From Streptacidiphilus neutrinimicus (GTDB lineage Bacteria > Actinomycetota > Actinomycetes > Streptomycetales > Streptomycetaceae), in assembly GCF_000787815.1 (NCBI RefSeq), contig NZ_BBPO01000070.1:1-35082 (forward strand): 35,082 nucleotides of DNA. The letters run 5' to 3'. Under the pieces are notes generated by a model. It did no database searches, was not told the origin of the DNA, and saw only the letters and a program-made list of their open reading frames with translations. Shown piece by piece: positions 21,027 to 28,333 of this stretch. Made by a program: the position numbers and the translations under genes. Position 1 is the first letter of the stretch. Every line of letters begins with the position of its first letter.

Positions 21027-21332
21027 CTAGGGGCGCAGGAGCGCTCGGGCCCGCTCCGCGTCGTCCTCGAAGACCATGACGCGGGGGCCCGCCTTCGTCC
21101 TGGCGAGGGTGTAGCGGATGCCCGCCTCGTCGAGGAGCGCGCCGATCGCCAGGGCCGCGGCGTCGTCCTGCGGGGCGGCGACCGGGACCAGCAGGCCGTA
21201 GTCGCCCGGGGCGCCGGACTCCGGGGTGCGCTGCACGACCGAATGGCCCTTGCTCCAGGTCCAGCGCAGGAGCAGGACGAGGACCCCCACCACCAGAAAC
21301 GGTGCCAGCACCCGCAGGGTGAGCGCGATCAC
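21027..21332 (-). CDS. Small DUF2007-like membrane-anchored protein
   Basis: The 101-aa product has an N-terminal membrane helix (ALTLRVLAPFLVVGVLVLLLRW) followed by a short soluble domain. The pattern ALAIGALLDEAGIRYTLARTK…VMVFEDDAERARALL resembles DUF2007, a fold proposed to have a signalling role. It converges on murA with 8 nt between the stops. The GTG start is chosen because CAGAAT lies exactly 6 nt upstream (leaderless pattern). The function is unknown. Confidence 0.65.
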   Translation of the reverse strand: MIALTLRVLAPFLVVGVLVLLLRWTWSKGHSVVQRTPESGAPGDYGLLVPVAAPQDDAAALAIGALLDEAGIRYTLARTKAGPRVMVFEDDAERARALLRP

Positions 21333-21338
21333 GCTCCC

Positions 21339-21344
21339 ATTCTG
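21339..21344 (-). promoter_or_regulatory. Candidate leaderless -10 (CAGAAT) for the DUF2007-like gene
   Basis: On the minus strand CAGAAT is followed by 6 nt and GTG. The first base departs from TANNNT. The nearest GGAG is only one base from the GTG, so a leaderless start is more likely than a normal binding site. Confidence 0.3.
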
Positions 21345-21366
21345 CTTCGGACGGCCGCGAAGTGTG

Positions 21367-21372
21367 TAGATT
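21367..21372 (+). promoter_or_regulatory. Candidate -10 (TAGATT) for the dehydrogenase gene
   Basis: TAGATT stands out in the GC-rich divergent gap and would give a leader of about 85 nt. The possible -35 (CTTCGG, 16 nt upstream) is weak. Confidence 0.3.
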
Positions 21373-21462
21373 CCTCGCAGGCACGACGCCGTGCGCGGGT
21401 GATCCTCGTCGTGCGGCGGGCCACCGGGCCACACCACACGACACGACACGGAGGACACCACC

Positions 21463-22320
21463 GTGACCAGCAGCATCGCCGTCGTCGGAGCCGGCCTCAT
21501 GGGTTCCGGCATCGCCCAGGTCTCGGCCGCAGCCGGCCACGACGTGGTGCTGCGCGACGTGACCGACGCCGCCCTGACCCGCGGTCTGAACGGCATCCGC
21601 GACAGCTACGCCCGGTTCGTCTCCAAGGGGAAGATGACCCAGGACGAGATGGACGCCGCCCTGGCGCGGATCACGACCACCACCGACCTGGGCGCCGCCT
21701 CCACCGCCGACATCGTCGTCGAGGCGGTCTTCGAGCAGCTGGAGATCAAGGAAGGCGTCTTCCGCGAGCTCGACAAGATCGCCAAGCCGGGCGCCGTGCT
21801 GGCGACCAACACCTCGGCCATCCCGATCACCCGCATCGCCGCCGTGACGGAGCGTCCGGAGGACGTCGTCGGGGTGCACTTCTTCTCGCCGGTGCCGATG
21901 ATGCAGCTGGTCGAGCTGGTCCGCGGCTACAAGACCAGCGACGCCGCGCTGGCCACCGCCCGCACCTTCGCCGAGAGCGTCGGCAAGACCTGTGTCGTCG
22001 TCAACCGCGACGTCGCCGGCTTCGTGACGACCCGCCTGATCACCGCGCTGGTCGTCGAGGCCGTGAAGCTGTACGAGTCGGGCGTGGCCACCGCCGAGGA
22101 CATCGACACCGCCTGCCGTCTCGGCTTCGGCCACGCGATGGGCCCGCTGGCCACCGCGGACCTGACCGGCGTCGACATCCTGCTGCACGCCGCGCACAAC
22201 ATCTACGAGGAGACGCAGGACACCAAGTTCGCCGCGCCGGAGATCATGGCGCGGATGGTGACCGCCGGGGACCTCGGCCGCAAGAGCGGTCAGGGCTTCT
22301 ACGGCTACGGCGAGAAGTAG
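21463..22320 (+). CDS. 3-hydroxybutyryl-CoA dehydrogenase
   Basis: NAD(P)-dependent enzyme that interconverts 3-hydroxybutyryl-CoA and acetoacetyl-CoA, used in C4-acyl-CoA metabolism that can feed the ethylmalonyl-CoA route and polyketide precursors. The 285-aa length is right for the single-function enzyme. The Rossmann motif GAGLMGSG is at 9-16. The catalytic His is H139 in GVHFFSPVPMMQLVEL, followed by VNRDVAGFVTTRL and the C-terminal dimer domain LGFGHAMGPLATADLTG. The GTG start follows ACGGAGGACACC. A strong terminator follows, so the gene is probably monocistronic. Confidence 0.9.
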   Translation: MTSSIAVVGAGLMGSGIAQVSAAAGHDVVLRDVTDAALTRGLNGIRDSYARFVSKGKMTQDEMDAALARITTTTDLGAASTADIVVEAVFEQLEIKEGVFRELDKIAKPGAVLATNTSAIPITRIAAVTERPEDVVGVHFFSPVPMMQLVELVRGYKTSDAALATARTFAESVGKTCVVVNRDVAGFVTTRLITALVVEAVKLYESGVATAEDIDTACRLGFGHAMGPLATADLTGVDILLHAAHNIYEETQDTKFAAPEIMARMVTAGDLGRKSGQGFYGYGEK

Positions 22321-22337
22321 CCCGACAGCCGAGTGTG

Positions 22338-22378
22338 ACGTGGGCCCCAGGTGAGTTGGCTCACCTAGGGGCCCACGT
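22338..22378 (+). terminator. Long terminator hairpin after the dehydrogenase gene
   Basis: An 18-bp stem (arms 22338-22355 and 22360-22378) with one bulged base and a TTGG loop. There is no T run. It isolates the dehydrogenase from the STAS gene. The 181 nt between hairpin and STAS gene are less GC-rich than the surroundings; I see no firm promoter there. Confidence 0.8.
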
Positions 22379-22559
22379 GGCATCCGCTGTCCCCGATAAT
22401 CAAACGAACATCCGCACGGCCATCGGCAAAACGATTCTTCCTTCACCTGGACGGGTGATTTCCTTTCAGATCTCGCCGTGGCCAGCAACGTACCCGCCTG
22501 CCGTTGCGTCAGATGAGAGAAGTAACGCGGGAGAAGCAACGCGAGCGAGGGGAGCCCGC

Positions 22560-22892
22560 ATGTTCATTCGCGGTGACCACCGTCACCTCGCCGTGGAGGG
22601 CGAACTCGACGTCCGCTCCGCGGCGGACGCGCGCACCGCGCTGCACCGTGCCGTCGACGACGGCGTCGGTGACCTCGTGCTGGAACTGAGCGGGCTGTCC
22701 TCCTGGGACGCGACCGGTCTCGGCGTCATCATGGGCACGCACCGGCGCGCCGGGCGCGCCGGACGGCGGCTCGTGCTGCGCGGCGTCCCGCTGCAGCTGC
22801 AGCGCCTGCTGGTGGCCACCAAGCTGCACCGCATCCTGGCGATCGAGAGCTACTACCCCGAGGCCGACCCGATGCCGGTCTCCATCCCGTAA
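22560..22892 (+). CDS. STAS-domain protein (anti-sigma factor antagonist-like)
   Basis: The 110-aa single STAS domain has the beta-alpha order of SpoIIAA/RsbV (HLAVEGELDVRSAADARTAL, DLVLELSGLSSWDATGLGV). Normal members bind an anti-sigma kinase and are switched off by phosphorylation of a serine right after a conserved Asp (DS[ST]G). Here the sequence is D50-A51-T52-G53: the phospho-serine position is Ala, with Thr next. It may therefore be always active, or phosphorylated on T52. No anti-sigma kinase gene is adjacent. GAGGGGAG about 6 nt upstream fixes the ATG. The next gene encodes a STAND-like NTPase. Confidence 0.85.
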   Translation: MFIRGDHRHLAVEGELDVRSAADARTALHRAVDDGVGDLVLELSGLSSWDATGLGVIMGTHRRAGRAGRRLVLRGVPLQLQRLLVATKLHRILAIESYYPEADPMPVSIP

Positions 22893-22921
22893 CGGTCCGG
22901 TCCTGCCGTAACGGTCTGGTC
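22887..22921. repeat. Two direct repeats with a CCGT-A-ACGG palindrome
   Basis: A 16-nt sequence (CCGTAACGGTCCGGTC) occurs at 22887 and again at 22906 with one change, a 19-bp period. Each copy starts with the perfect palindrome CCGTAACGG. The pair covers the STAS stop codon and lies about 37-70 nt before the STAND gene, so a dimeric regulator could bind both sites. No known regulator is assigned. Confidence 0.55.
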
Positions 22922-22957
22922 TCGACCACTCCCCACCAGTAACTTCCGTGCCGCAGA

Positions 22958-25336
22958 ATGACCCCCGCATCGTGCCCTTCCGAGGCACGGTCGTACGGGC
23001 CGGAAGACGGGCTGGAAGAAGACGTGGGCGAAGCCACAGGCCACCAATCCGCTCACACACCCAGTGGCGGCGGCGAGCTGGTACTCAGGAACAGCACGAG
23101 CGGAACGGTCGTCAGCACCGTCCCCGAGCAGAGCCATGCCCAGGCGGCCGGCGGCGAGCGCCGCCCCGACGGCAGCGCCCGCACCGGTGAGCTGGTCGTC
23201 GGCCCCCTGCTGCTGACCGTCAACGGCCCCGAGGGCTCCACCCTGGAGCCGCTGCCGCAGGAGCGGCACCCCGCCGCGCCGGCCGCGCCGCCCGCCCCGA
23301 CGGGTTCCGCCCGCTACGTCCTGTCCGGCCTGCTGGAGCGCGAGGAGCAGTGCGCGCGGCTGCGCGAGCTGCTCGGCCAGGGCCGCTCGGTGCGGCTCAC
23401 CGGCCCGCACGGCTCCGGCCGCACCGCCGTGCTGGACGCCGTGGCCGCCTCCTGCGCCTCGCTGACGCCCGGCGGCGTCCTTCGGCTCAGCGCCCACCGC
23501 AAGCCCCTGGGAGACGTGCTCCAGGCCCTCTACGAGGGCCTCGGCGGCGCTCCCGGGCACCGGCCCTCCCGGCGCGAGCTGCCCGGCCTGCTGGCCGGCA
23601 TCCGGGCGATCGTCCTGGTCGACGACGTCGACTTCGGCGGCGAGGCCCTCGACGACCTGCTCGGCGCCGCGCCGGACTGCTCCTACCTGATCGCCGCCAC
23701 CCCGGAGACGCAGGCGCCCTCGGTCGGCGCGCCCATCGAGGAGTCCCGCCTCGGCGGACTCACCCGGGCCGGCAGCCTCGCCCTCCTCGCCAAGCTGGCC
23801 GGACGCTCGCTCGACGAGAGCGAGCGCGCCTGGGCCGTGGACCTCTGGTTCGAGTCCGAGGGTCTCCCGCTGCGCTTCGTCCAGGCGGCGGCGCTGCTGC
23901 GCCACCGTGAGATGGCGATCGACGCCCTCGCGGGCGGTCTGGTCGAGCCGGACGAGGACCCGGTGCCGCTGCCGACCGTCGCCGAGAGCGCCGCCCCGGC
24001 CGTCCGCATCGCCCGCGGTCTCGGCGAGCCGGCGCGGAAGGTCCTCGAACTCGCCTCGGCGCTCGGCGGAGAGATACCCACCCCGCCGCACCTGCCCGCC
24101 CTGGTCGACGTCGGCCACGGCGAGGCCGCGCTCGAGGAGTTGGTGGAGGCGGGCCTCGCCGAGCCCACCCCCGCGAGCACGCACCGCCTCGTCGAGGGCG
24201 CCGCGGCGCTGCTCGCCGAGGAGTGGCCGGCGGTCGGCTTCGCCGACGCCGCACAGCACTTCACCTGGTGGACCGGGCACGGCTCGGTGACGGAAACTCA
24301 GATCGCGGCTGAGTCCGAGGTCCTGCTGGCGGTTCTGCGGACCGACCAGGAGGCCGGCCGGCACGAGCAGGTCGTCCTCCTCGCCCGTGCGTGCGCGCCC
24401 TCGTTCGCGCTCGCGCTGCGCTGGGGCGCGTGGGAGCGCGCCCTGCGGTACGGGCTGGAGTCCGCGCGGGCGGTCGAGTCCGTCCCACAGGAGGCGTGGT
24501 TCCACCACGAGCTCGGGGTGCTCACGTTCTGCGCCGGCGCGTACGACCGCTCGCGCGCCGAGCTGGAGGCGTCCGTCGCACTTCGGGGCGCGCTCGCGGA
24601 CGCGCGCGGCACCGCCAACGGCCGCCATGTGCTCGAACTGCTGGACCAGGCGCTGGCCCTGTCCGGCTCGACCGCGCTCACCTCGGCCCGCGGCCGCGAC
24701 GACCGCCTGCGGCGCTTCGCGCCGTTCACGTCGCTGCGCAACGCCTCCCGTAACGCCTCCCGCTCCGCCGTCGCGTCCGCGCGCCCCGCCCCGCGCCCGA
24801 CCGGCCGACACGCGCTGGACATCCGCAGCCAGCCCGCGACCCGACGTCAACTGGCGCTGGCCGCAGGTGCGGTGGTCCTCATGGGCGTCCTCGGCGCGGG
24901 CGTCGCCGTCGCGGTCACCTCCCTCGGCGGCTCCACTCCGCCGTCCGGCAACCCCGTCGTCCCGGCCGACACCCCGGCCTCGACGGGCCCGTCCTTCCCC
25001 TCCACCACGGACGCCCCGACGGCCTCCTCGTCGCCCTCCGCGTCCGGCTCCGCCGGTCACAGCCCGTCGGCCTCCGCGAGCGCCCCCGGCGCGACGCAGA
25101 ACAACGGGGGCCCGGCCGGTCAGCCGAACCCCGGGACGTCCTCGACGCCGCCGCAGTCGACCCCCTCGCAGCCGGGCCACTCGACCACCCCGACGGGTAC
25201 TCCGAGCTCGCCGTCGAAGTCGGCCGCGCCGCCGCCGACCACCCCGCCGCCGACGAGCACGCCGACCGCGTCCCCGACGGGCACCGCGACGGCCCCCTCG
25301 ACCGGACAGGACACGCCGACCGGTCCGATGGGCTGA
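22958..25336 (+). CDS. Bitopic STAND-like NTPase with Ser/Thr/Pro-rich outer tail
   Basis: The 792-aa product is of unknown function. Residues 1-120 are variable and probably disordered. From ~125 there is an NTPase module: Walker A-like GPHGSGRT at 149-156, with Arg155 in place of the usual Lys, and Walker B-like IVLVDDVDF with D222/D223. Then come winged-helix and TPR-like helical regions (LGLARKVLELASALGG type, WFHHELGVLTFCAGAYDRSRAELEASVAL). A basic linker leads to one membrane helix at about 632-655. The last ~130 residues are almost only Ser, Thr, Pro, Gly and Ala, predicted outside the cell. This layout suggests signalling across the membrane. The ATG at 22958 has no ribosome site; TAACTT at 22940-22945 could be its -10. 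A downstream GTG start (~23022 in frame) is possible. Confidence 0.7.
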   Translation: MTPASCPSEARSYGPEDGLEEDVGEATGHQSAHTPSGGGELVLRNSTSGTVVSTVPEQSHAQAAGGERRPDGSARTGELVVGPLLLTVNGPEGSTLEPLPQERHPAAPAAPPAPTGSARYVLSGLLEREEQCARLRELLGQGRSVRLTGPHGSGRTAVLDAVAASCASLTPGGVLRLSAHRKPLGDVLQALYEGLGGAPGHRPSRRELPGLLAGIRAIVLVDDVDFGGEALDDLLGAAPDCSYLIAATPETQAPSVGAPIEESRLGGLTRAGSLALLAKLAGRSLDESERAWAVDLWFESEGLPLRFVQAAALLRHREMAIDALAGGLVEPDEDPVPLPTVAESAAPAVRIARGLGEPARKVLELASALGGEIPTPPHLPALVDVGHGEAALEELVEAGLAEPTPASTHRLVEGAAALLAEEWPAVGFADAAQHFTWWTGHGSVTETQIAAESEVLLAVLRTDQEAGRHEQVVLLARACAPSFALALRWGAWERALRYGLESARAVESVPQEAWFHHELGVLTFCAGAYDRSRAELEASVALRGALADARGTANGRHVLELLDQALALSGSTALTSARGRDDRLRRFAPFTSLRNASRNASRSAVASARPAPRPTGRHALDIRSQPATRRQLALAAGAVVLMGVLGAGVAVAVTSLGGSTPPSGNPVVPADTPASTGPSFPSTTDAPTASSSPSASGSAGHSPSASASAPGATQNNGGPAGQPNPGTSSTPPQSTPSQPGHSTTPTGTPSSPSKSAAPPPTTPPPTSTPTASPTGTATAPSTGQDTPTGPMG

Positions 25337-25361
25337 CCAGAGCTGGTGCGACGAGCCTTGC

Positions 25362-26021
25362 TCAGAACAGCTTGAGCTTGTCGTCCTCGATGCCGCGGAG
25401 GCCGTCGTAGTCGAGGATGACGCAGTCGATGCCGCGGTCCGCGGCCAGGACCCGGGCCTGGGGCTTGATCTGCTGGGCCGCGAAGACGCCCTTCACCGGC
25501 GCCAGCAGGGGGTCGCGGTTGAGCAGCTCCAGGTACCTGGTGAGCTGCTCGACGCCGTCGATCTCGCCGCGGCGCTTGATCTCGATCGCGACCGTCGTGC
25601 CCGCGGCGTCGCGGCAGAGGATGTCGACGGGCCCGATGGCCGTCATGTACTCGCGGCGGATCAGGCTCCAGCCCTCGCCGAGGACCTCCATGCGGTCCGC
25701 GAGCAGCTCCTGCAGGTGTGCCTCGACGCCGTCCTTGATCAGACCGGGGTCTACACCGAGCTCGTGGGTGGAGTCGAGCATCACTTCTTCGAGCGTGATG
25801 ATCAACTTCTCGCCAGCCTTGTTCTCCACTGTCCAGCGTCCGTCCTCCTCTTTCAGGGAGCACGGCGGTGACATCCAGTTGAGCGGCTTGTAGGCGCGGT
25901 CGTCGGAGTGCACGGCGACACTCCCGTCCGACTTCACCAGGATGAGCCGAGGGGCGGACGGCAGGTGGGCGGTGAGCCGGCCTGCGTAGTCGACGGAACA
26001 GCGGGCAATGACGAGACGCAC
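25362..26021 (-). CDS. nucS: Mismatch-specific endonuclease NucS/EndoMS
   Basis: Cuts both strands at mismatched bases. It carries the non-canonical mismatch repair of actinobacteria that lack MutS/MutL. The 219-aa length is typical. The N-terminal dimerisation/DNA-binding domain ([21 protein letters not shown]) is followed by a PD-(D/E)xK nuclease core GPVDILCRD…[22 protein letters not shown], with the catalytic Asp and ExK in place. The C-terminal [16 protein letters not shown] is conserved and fits the beta-clamp-interacting tail of this family. The start is GTG. It converges with the STAND gene, 25 nt apart. Confidence 0.95.
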   Translation of the reverse strand: MRLVIARCSVDYAGRLTAHLPSAPRLILVKSDGSVAVHSDDRAYKPLNWMSPPCSLKEEDGRWTVENKAGEKLIITLEEVMLDSTHELGVDPGLIKDGVEAHLQELLADRMEVLGEGWSLIRREYMTAIGPVDILCRDAAGTTVAIEIKRRGEIDGVEQLTRYLELLNRDPLLAPVKGVFAAQQIKPQARVLAADRGIDCVILDYDGLRGIEDDKLKLF

Positions 26022-26029
26022 GGCCGACC

Positions 26030-26035
26030 ACGCTA
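26030..26035 (-). promoter_or_regulatory. Candidate leaderless -10 (TAGCGT) for nucS
   Basis: On the minus strand TAGCGT lies 8 nt before the GTG start, with no ribosome binding site between. This is compatible with a leaderless transcript. Confidence 0.35.
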
Positions 26036-26382
26036 GCCCACGAAGGCCATTCGAAGCGATTCCACAGGAAGACGGGCTTTCCGGTGGTAAGCGGAAACCG
26101 GATGCCGCACGGTGGCGTTGTCACTCACAGGAACCGACGACCACTCAGCGCAGTGGAATGGTGACTGTCAGATCACCTTCGACTCTGGCTTGATCCATTC
26201 GCTGTGCTCTGGTGTCACTGCTTACGGAGGCTTACGGTGTGTCACGGCCACTCAGGGTAGGGAGATTGCCACATTCCGCTCCCTGCCAGGCCGTTCCCTG
26301 GGACGCTGGTAGCGGTGCCACCGTTCCGCTCTGCACCACCCCCCGGGGGAGCCGCCCCGGGGGCCCTGCGAGAGGAGAACCC
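26036..26382. other. Long non-coding gap upstream of the SCO5389-family gene
   Basis: No gene is supported here. The stretch is less GC-rich than its surroundings. It holds two small dyads (CCACT-N6-AGTGG at 26141-26156; GGTGA-N8-TCACC at 26160-26177) and a direct repeat GCTTACGG (26220-26227 and 26230-26237). A weak promoter-like pair is TTGATC (26190-26195), 17 nt, TGTCAC (26213-26218). A C/G-rich foldback (CCCCGGGG twice, ~26340-26363) precedes the ribosome binding site. Together these look like a regulated leader, but no element is certain. Confidence 0.4.
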
Positions 26383-26775
26383 ATGTCGCTCGACGTCTCA
26401 CCGGCCCTGCTTGAGAAGGCCGAACGAGGCCAGGTCGACGAGCGGGAATTCGTCGACTGCGTCCGCACCTCCCTGCCCTATGCCTGGGACCTGATCAGCT
26501 CGTTGGCGCTCCAGCGGGAGGTCGACGGCGGTGAGTTCGCCGACAACCAGGTCCCCCCGCCATCCGAGAAGGAGCGCGGGCAGCTGCTGCGCGCCATGGC
26601 GAGCGACGCCATCAGGGGTTCACTGGAACGGCACTTCGGGGTGCGTCTCGCTTTCCAGAACTGCCATCGGGTCGCGGTCTTCTCGCCGGGGCCCGAGTCC
26701 GAGGCCCGCTATGCCGCGTTCACCTCGGTGCGGGCTCAGCTGCTCAACCAGTCACCCGAGCTCCGCGACTGCTGA
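26383..26775 (+). CDS. SCO5389-family protein of unknown function
   Basis: The 130-aa protein resembles the streptomycete-conserved family named after SCO5389. It is soluble, mostly helical and acidic at the start (SPALLEKAERGQVDEREFVDCVRTSLPYAWDLISSLA). A central segment DNQVPPPSEKERGQLLRAMASDAIRGSLERHFGV is followed by RLAFQNCHRVAVFSP. AGAGGAG at 26371-26377 fixes the ATG; the frame is open further upstream but unconserved. No catalytic motif is recognised. It stands alone behind a long leader. Confidence 0.7.
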   Translation: MSLDVSPALLEKAERGQVDEREFVDCVRTSLPYAWDLISSLALQREVDGGEFADNQVPPPSEKERGQLLRAMASDAIRGSLERHFGVRLAFQNCHRVAVFSPGPESEARYAAFTSVRAQLLNQSPELRDC

Positions 26776-26780
26776 TCGGC

Positions 26781-26806
26781 TCGAACCCGGCTTGATTCCG
26801 GTTCGA
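26781..26806. terminator. Bidirectional hairpin between convergent genes
   Basis: TCGAACC(C)GG pairs with CCGGTTCGA, 9 bp with one bulged C and a 7-nt loop. It lies between the SCO5389-family gene and the convergent oxidoreductase gene. The stem is modest and has no T run. Confidence 0.5.
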
Positions 26807-26839
26807 TCCCGCGCTTCGCACTGCGTTCGATCCCGCGCT
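26801..26839. repeat. 15-bp perfect direct repeat
   Basis: GTTCGATCCCGCGCT is found at 26801-26815 and 26825-26839, with a 24-bp period. The first copy contains the 3' arm of the terminator and the second touches the stop codon of the oxidoreductase gene. It probably arose by local duplication. Confidence 0.8.
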
Positions 26840-28092
26840 CATTCCTGCGGCAGTTGGGGGAGGACTTCCGCACCTAGTCGAGCGATGTTGGCCACCGTCT
26901 CGGCCCGGTCGCCGGAGCCCTCCACCAACAGGGCGAAGCGTCGGATGCCCGTGCGCTCGTGCGTGGCGAGCAGCCGGTCTGCGCAGAGCCGGGGGGTGCC
27001 CACCGCGTGCAGGTCGCAGAGCAGTTCGGTGTACTGCTCCGGATCGCGCATCCGGCGTTCGCGCCCGTCCACGGTGCGGTGCGCGCCGAGGCCGAAGCGC
27101 AGGAAGTCCGGCATGGCCCGCAGCAGGCGGGAGCGCGCGTCGGCGGTCCGGTCGGCGACCTGGGCCACGCCGGCGGCCACGTGCTCCGCCTCGATCCGGG
27201 CCACCTGGTCCGGCGTGCGGCCGGCCTCCAGTGCGGCGGCGCGGTAGGCGGTGACCATCTCCGCCTTGTCCTCGTCCCCCGAGTGCATGCCGAGCAGCAT
27301 CGGCAGGCCCTGCTGCGCGGCCAGCCGCACGGTGCCGAGCGATGTGCACGCGACCACCACGGGCGGCCCCCCGGCCGTCCGTGCACCGGACGCGGCCGCC
27401 GCCGGGGAGGGCGTGGAGGTCTCCGCGAAGGCGTGCTGCGCCGGGCCCGCCTGGCGTCCCGGGCGCGCCGCCCCTCCGGCCTGGCGGCCGGTGCGGTGTG
27501 TGGGGAAGGGCTGCTCCGTAGCCCGCGGGACGACGCTGACCTCGGGAAAGCTGTAGCGCGGGCCGGAGGCGCCGACGCGGGAGGACCGCAGCCAGCGCAG
27601 CAGCAGATCCAGTGACTCGGGGAAGCCACGCTCGTACGCCTCCGCCCCGCCGCCGAAGACGGCGAGATCCACCCACGGCCCGCCGCGCCCGACGCCCAGC
27701 GTGAACCGTCCGCCGGAGGTGAGGTGCAGCAGCGCGGCCTGCTCGCCGAGGCGCACCGGGTGGTGCGTCGGCAGCACGCTCACCGCCGTGCCGATGCGCA
27801 CCCGCCGGGTGCGGCCGAGCAGCAGCCCCGCGAGCGTCGCCGCGTCCGGGCAGACGCCGTAGGGCACGAAGTGGTGCTCGGCGAGCCAGACGCTGTCCAG
27901 ACCCGCCTGCTCGGCGGCCATGGTGGCGGAGACGGTGCGCTCCAGCGCCTCGGCGTGGCCCTGTCCCGGGAACTGGGCGGAGAGCAGGAAGACTCCGGTG
28001 CTGAGCCCGCCCGGTACCCGCCGCGCGCTGCGCTGCCGGGGCAGCTTGTACGGCGCGAGGGTGGGCGCGGCGCTGGCGTGCACGGCGGACAT
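26839..28092 (-). CDS. Luciferase-like (LLM class) flavin-dependent oxidoreductase
   Basis: TIM-barrel monooxygenase of the bacterial luciferase family, using FMN or F420; the substrate is unknown. The product is 417 aa. Family features are GLDSVWLAEHHFVPYGVCPD near residue 65, RVRIGTAVSVLPTHHPVRLGEQAALL and SGGRFTLGVGRGGP. At about 205-245 a Gly/Ala/Arg/Pro-rich insertion breaks the barrel sequence, probably a flexible loop. The ATG follows AAGGAG with good spacing. It is transcribed away from the zinc-ribbon gene. Confidence 0.85.
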   Translation of the reverse strand: MSAVHASAAPTLAPYKLPRQRSARRVPGGLSTGVFLLSAQFPGQGHAEALERTVSATMAAEQAGLDSVWLAEHHFVPYGVCPDAATLAGLLLGRTRRVRIGTAVSVLPTHHPVRLGEQAALLHLTSGGRFTLGVGRGGPWVDLAVFGGGAEAYERGFPESLDLLLRWLRSSRVGASGPRYSFPEVSVVPRATEQPFPTHRTGRQAGGAARPGRQAGPAQHAFAETSTPSPAAAASGARTAGGPPVVVACTSLGTVRLAAQQGLPMLLGMHSGDEDKAEMVTAYRAAALEAGRTPDQVARIEAEHVAAGVAQVADRTADARSRLLRAMPDFLRFGLGAHRTVDGRERRMRDPEQYTELLCDLHAVGTPRLCADRLLATHERTGIRRFALLVEGSGDRAETVANIARLGAEVLPQLPQE

Positions 28093-28158
28093 GGAATCAA
28101 CTCCTTGGCCCCGCGAGGAACTTCGACCCCGCGACTACCACAGGAGTAACTCACGTCA

Positions 28159-28173
28159 TGTGCCACGGGCACA
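28159..28173. promoter_or_regulatory. Perfect dyad TGTGCC-ACG-GGCACA in a divergent gap
   Basis: A 15-bp palindrome with 6-bp arms, placed 66 nt upstream of the oxidoreductase start and ~160 nt before the zinc-ribbon gene. It fits a dimeric repressor or activator site. No regulator gene is next to it. Confidence 0.4.
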
Positions 28174-28333
28174 GCGGAATCCGGGCATCGACGTGATAAC
28201 GGGTGGATTTGCCCTTGCGCCCTGGCAGGATTCGGGCCGCTGTGGTAAAAGCCACCCCCGGCGCGTACGGAAGCCCGCACAACCCGCTCCACTACCCTTG
28301 AGGGACCAGCATGCCGCCCACCTAGGGGGAATG

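Noticed and set aside
21019-21462. Search for rRNA genes after murA, as found in Mycobacterium tuberculosis
   Set aside because: No rRNA sequence is present; the space holds the DUF2007-like gene and a divergent promoter region. No tRNA genes were recognised in the window either.
22381-22400. CCCCGATAATC resembling the -10 of a WhiG-type sporulation promoter (GCCGATAA)
   Set aside because: No TAAA-type -35 element lies at the required distance upstream, and the hairpin arm occupies that space.
19036-22539. Very long open frame on the minus strand opposite murA and the dehydrogenase gene
   Set aside because: Rich in Arg, His, Val, Gln and Gly in an antisense-like pattern, no recognisable domain, and it covers well-supported plus-strand genes. 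High GC removes stop codons by chance.
22853-25180. 775-residue minus-strand frame opposite the STAND gene
   Set aside because: Pure shadow of the plus-strand gene; composition is repetitive RG/GG/RR with no motif. The plus-strand reading has a membrane helix and NTPase motifs.
24950-25336. Low-complexity C/G/A-rich stretch resembling a repeat region
   Set aside because: It is in frame with the STAND gene and encodes the Ser/Thr/Pro-rich outer tail; codon third positions remain G/C-biased.
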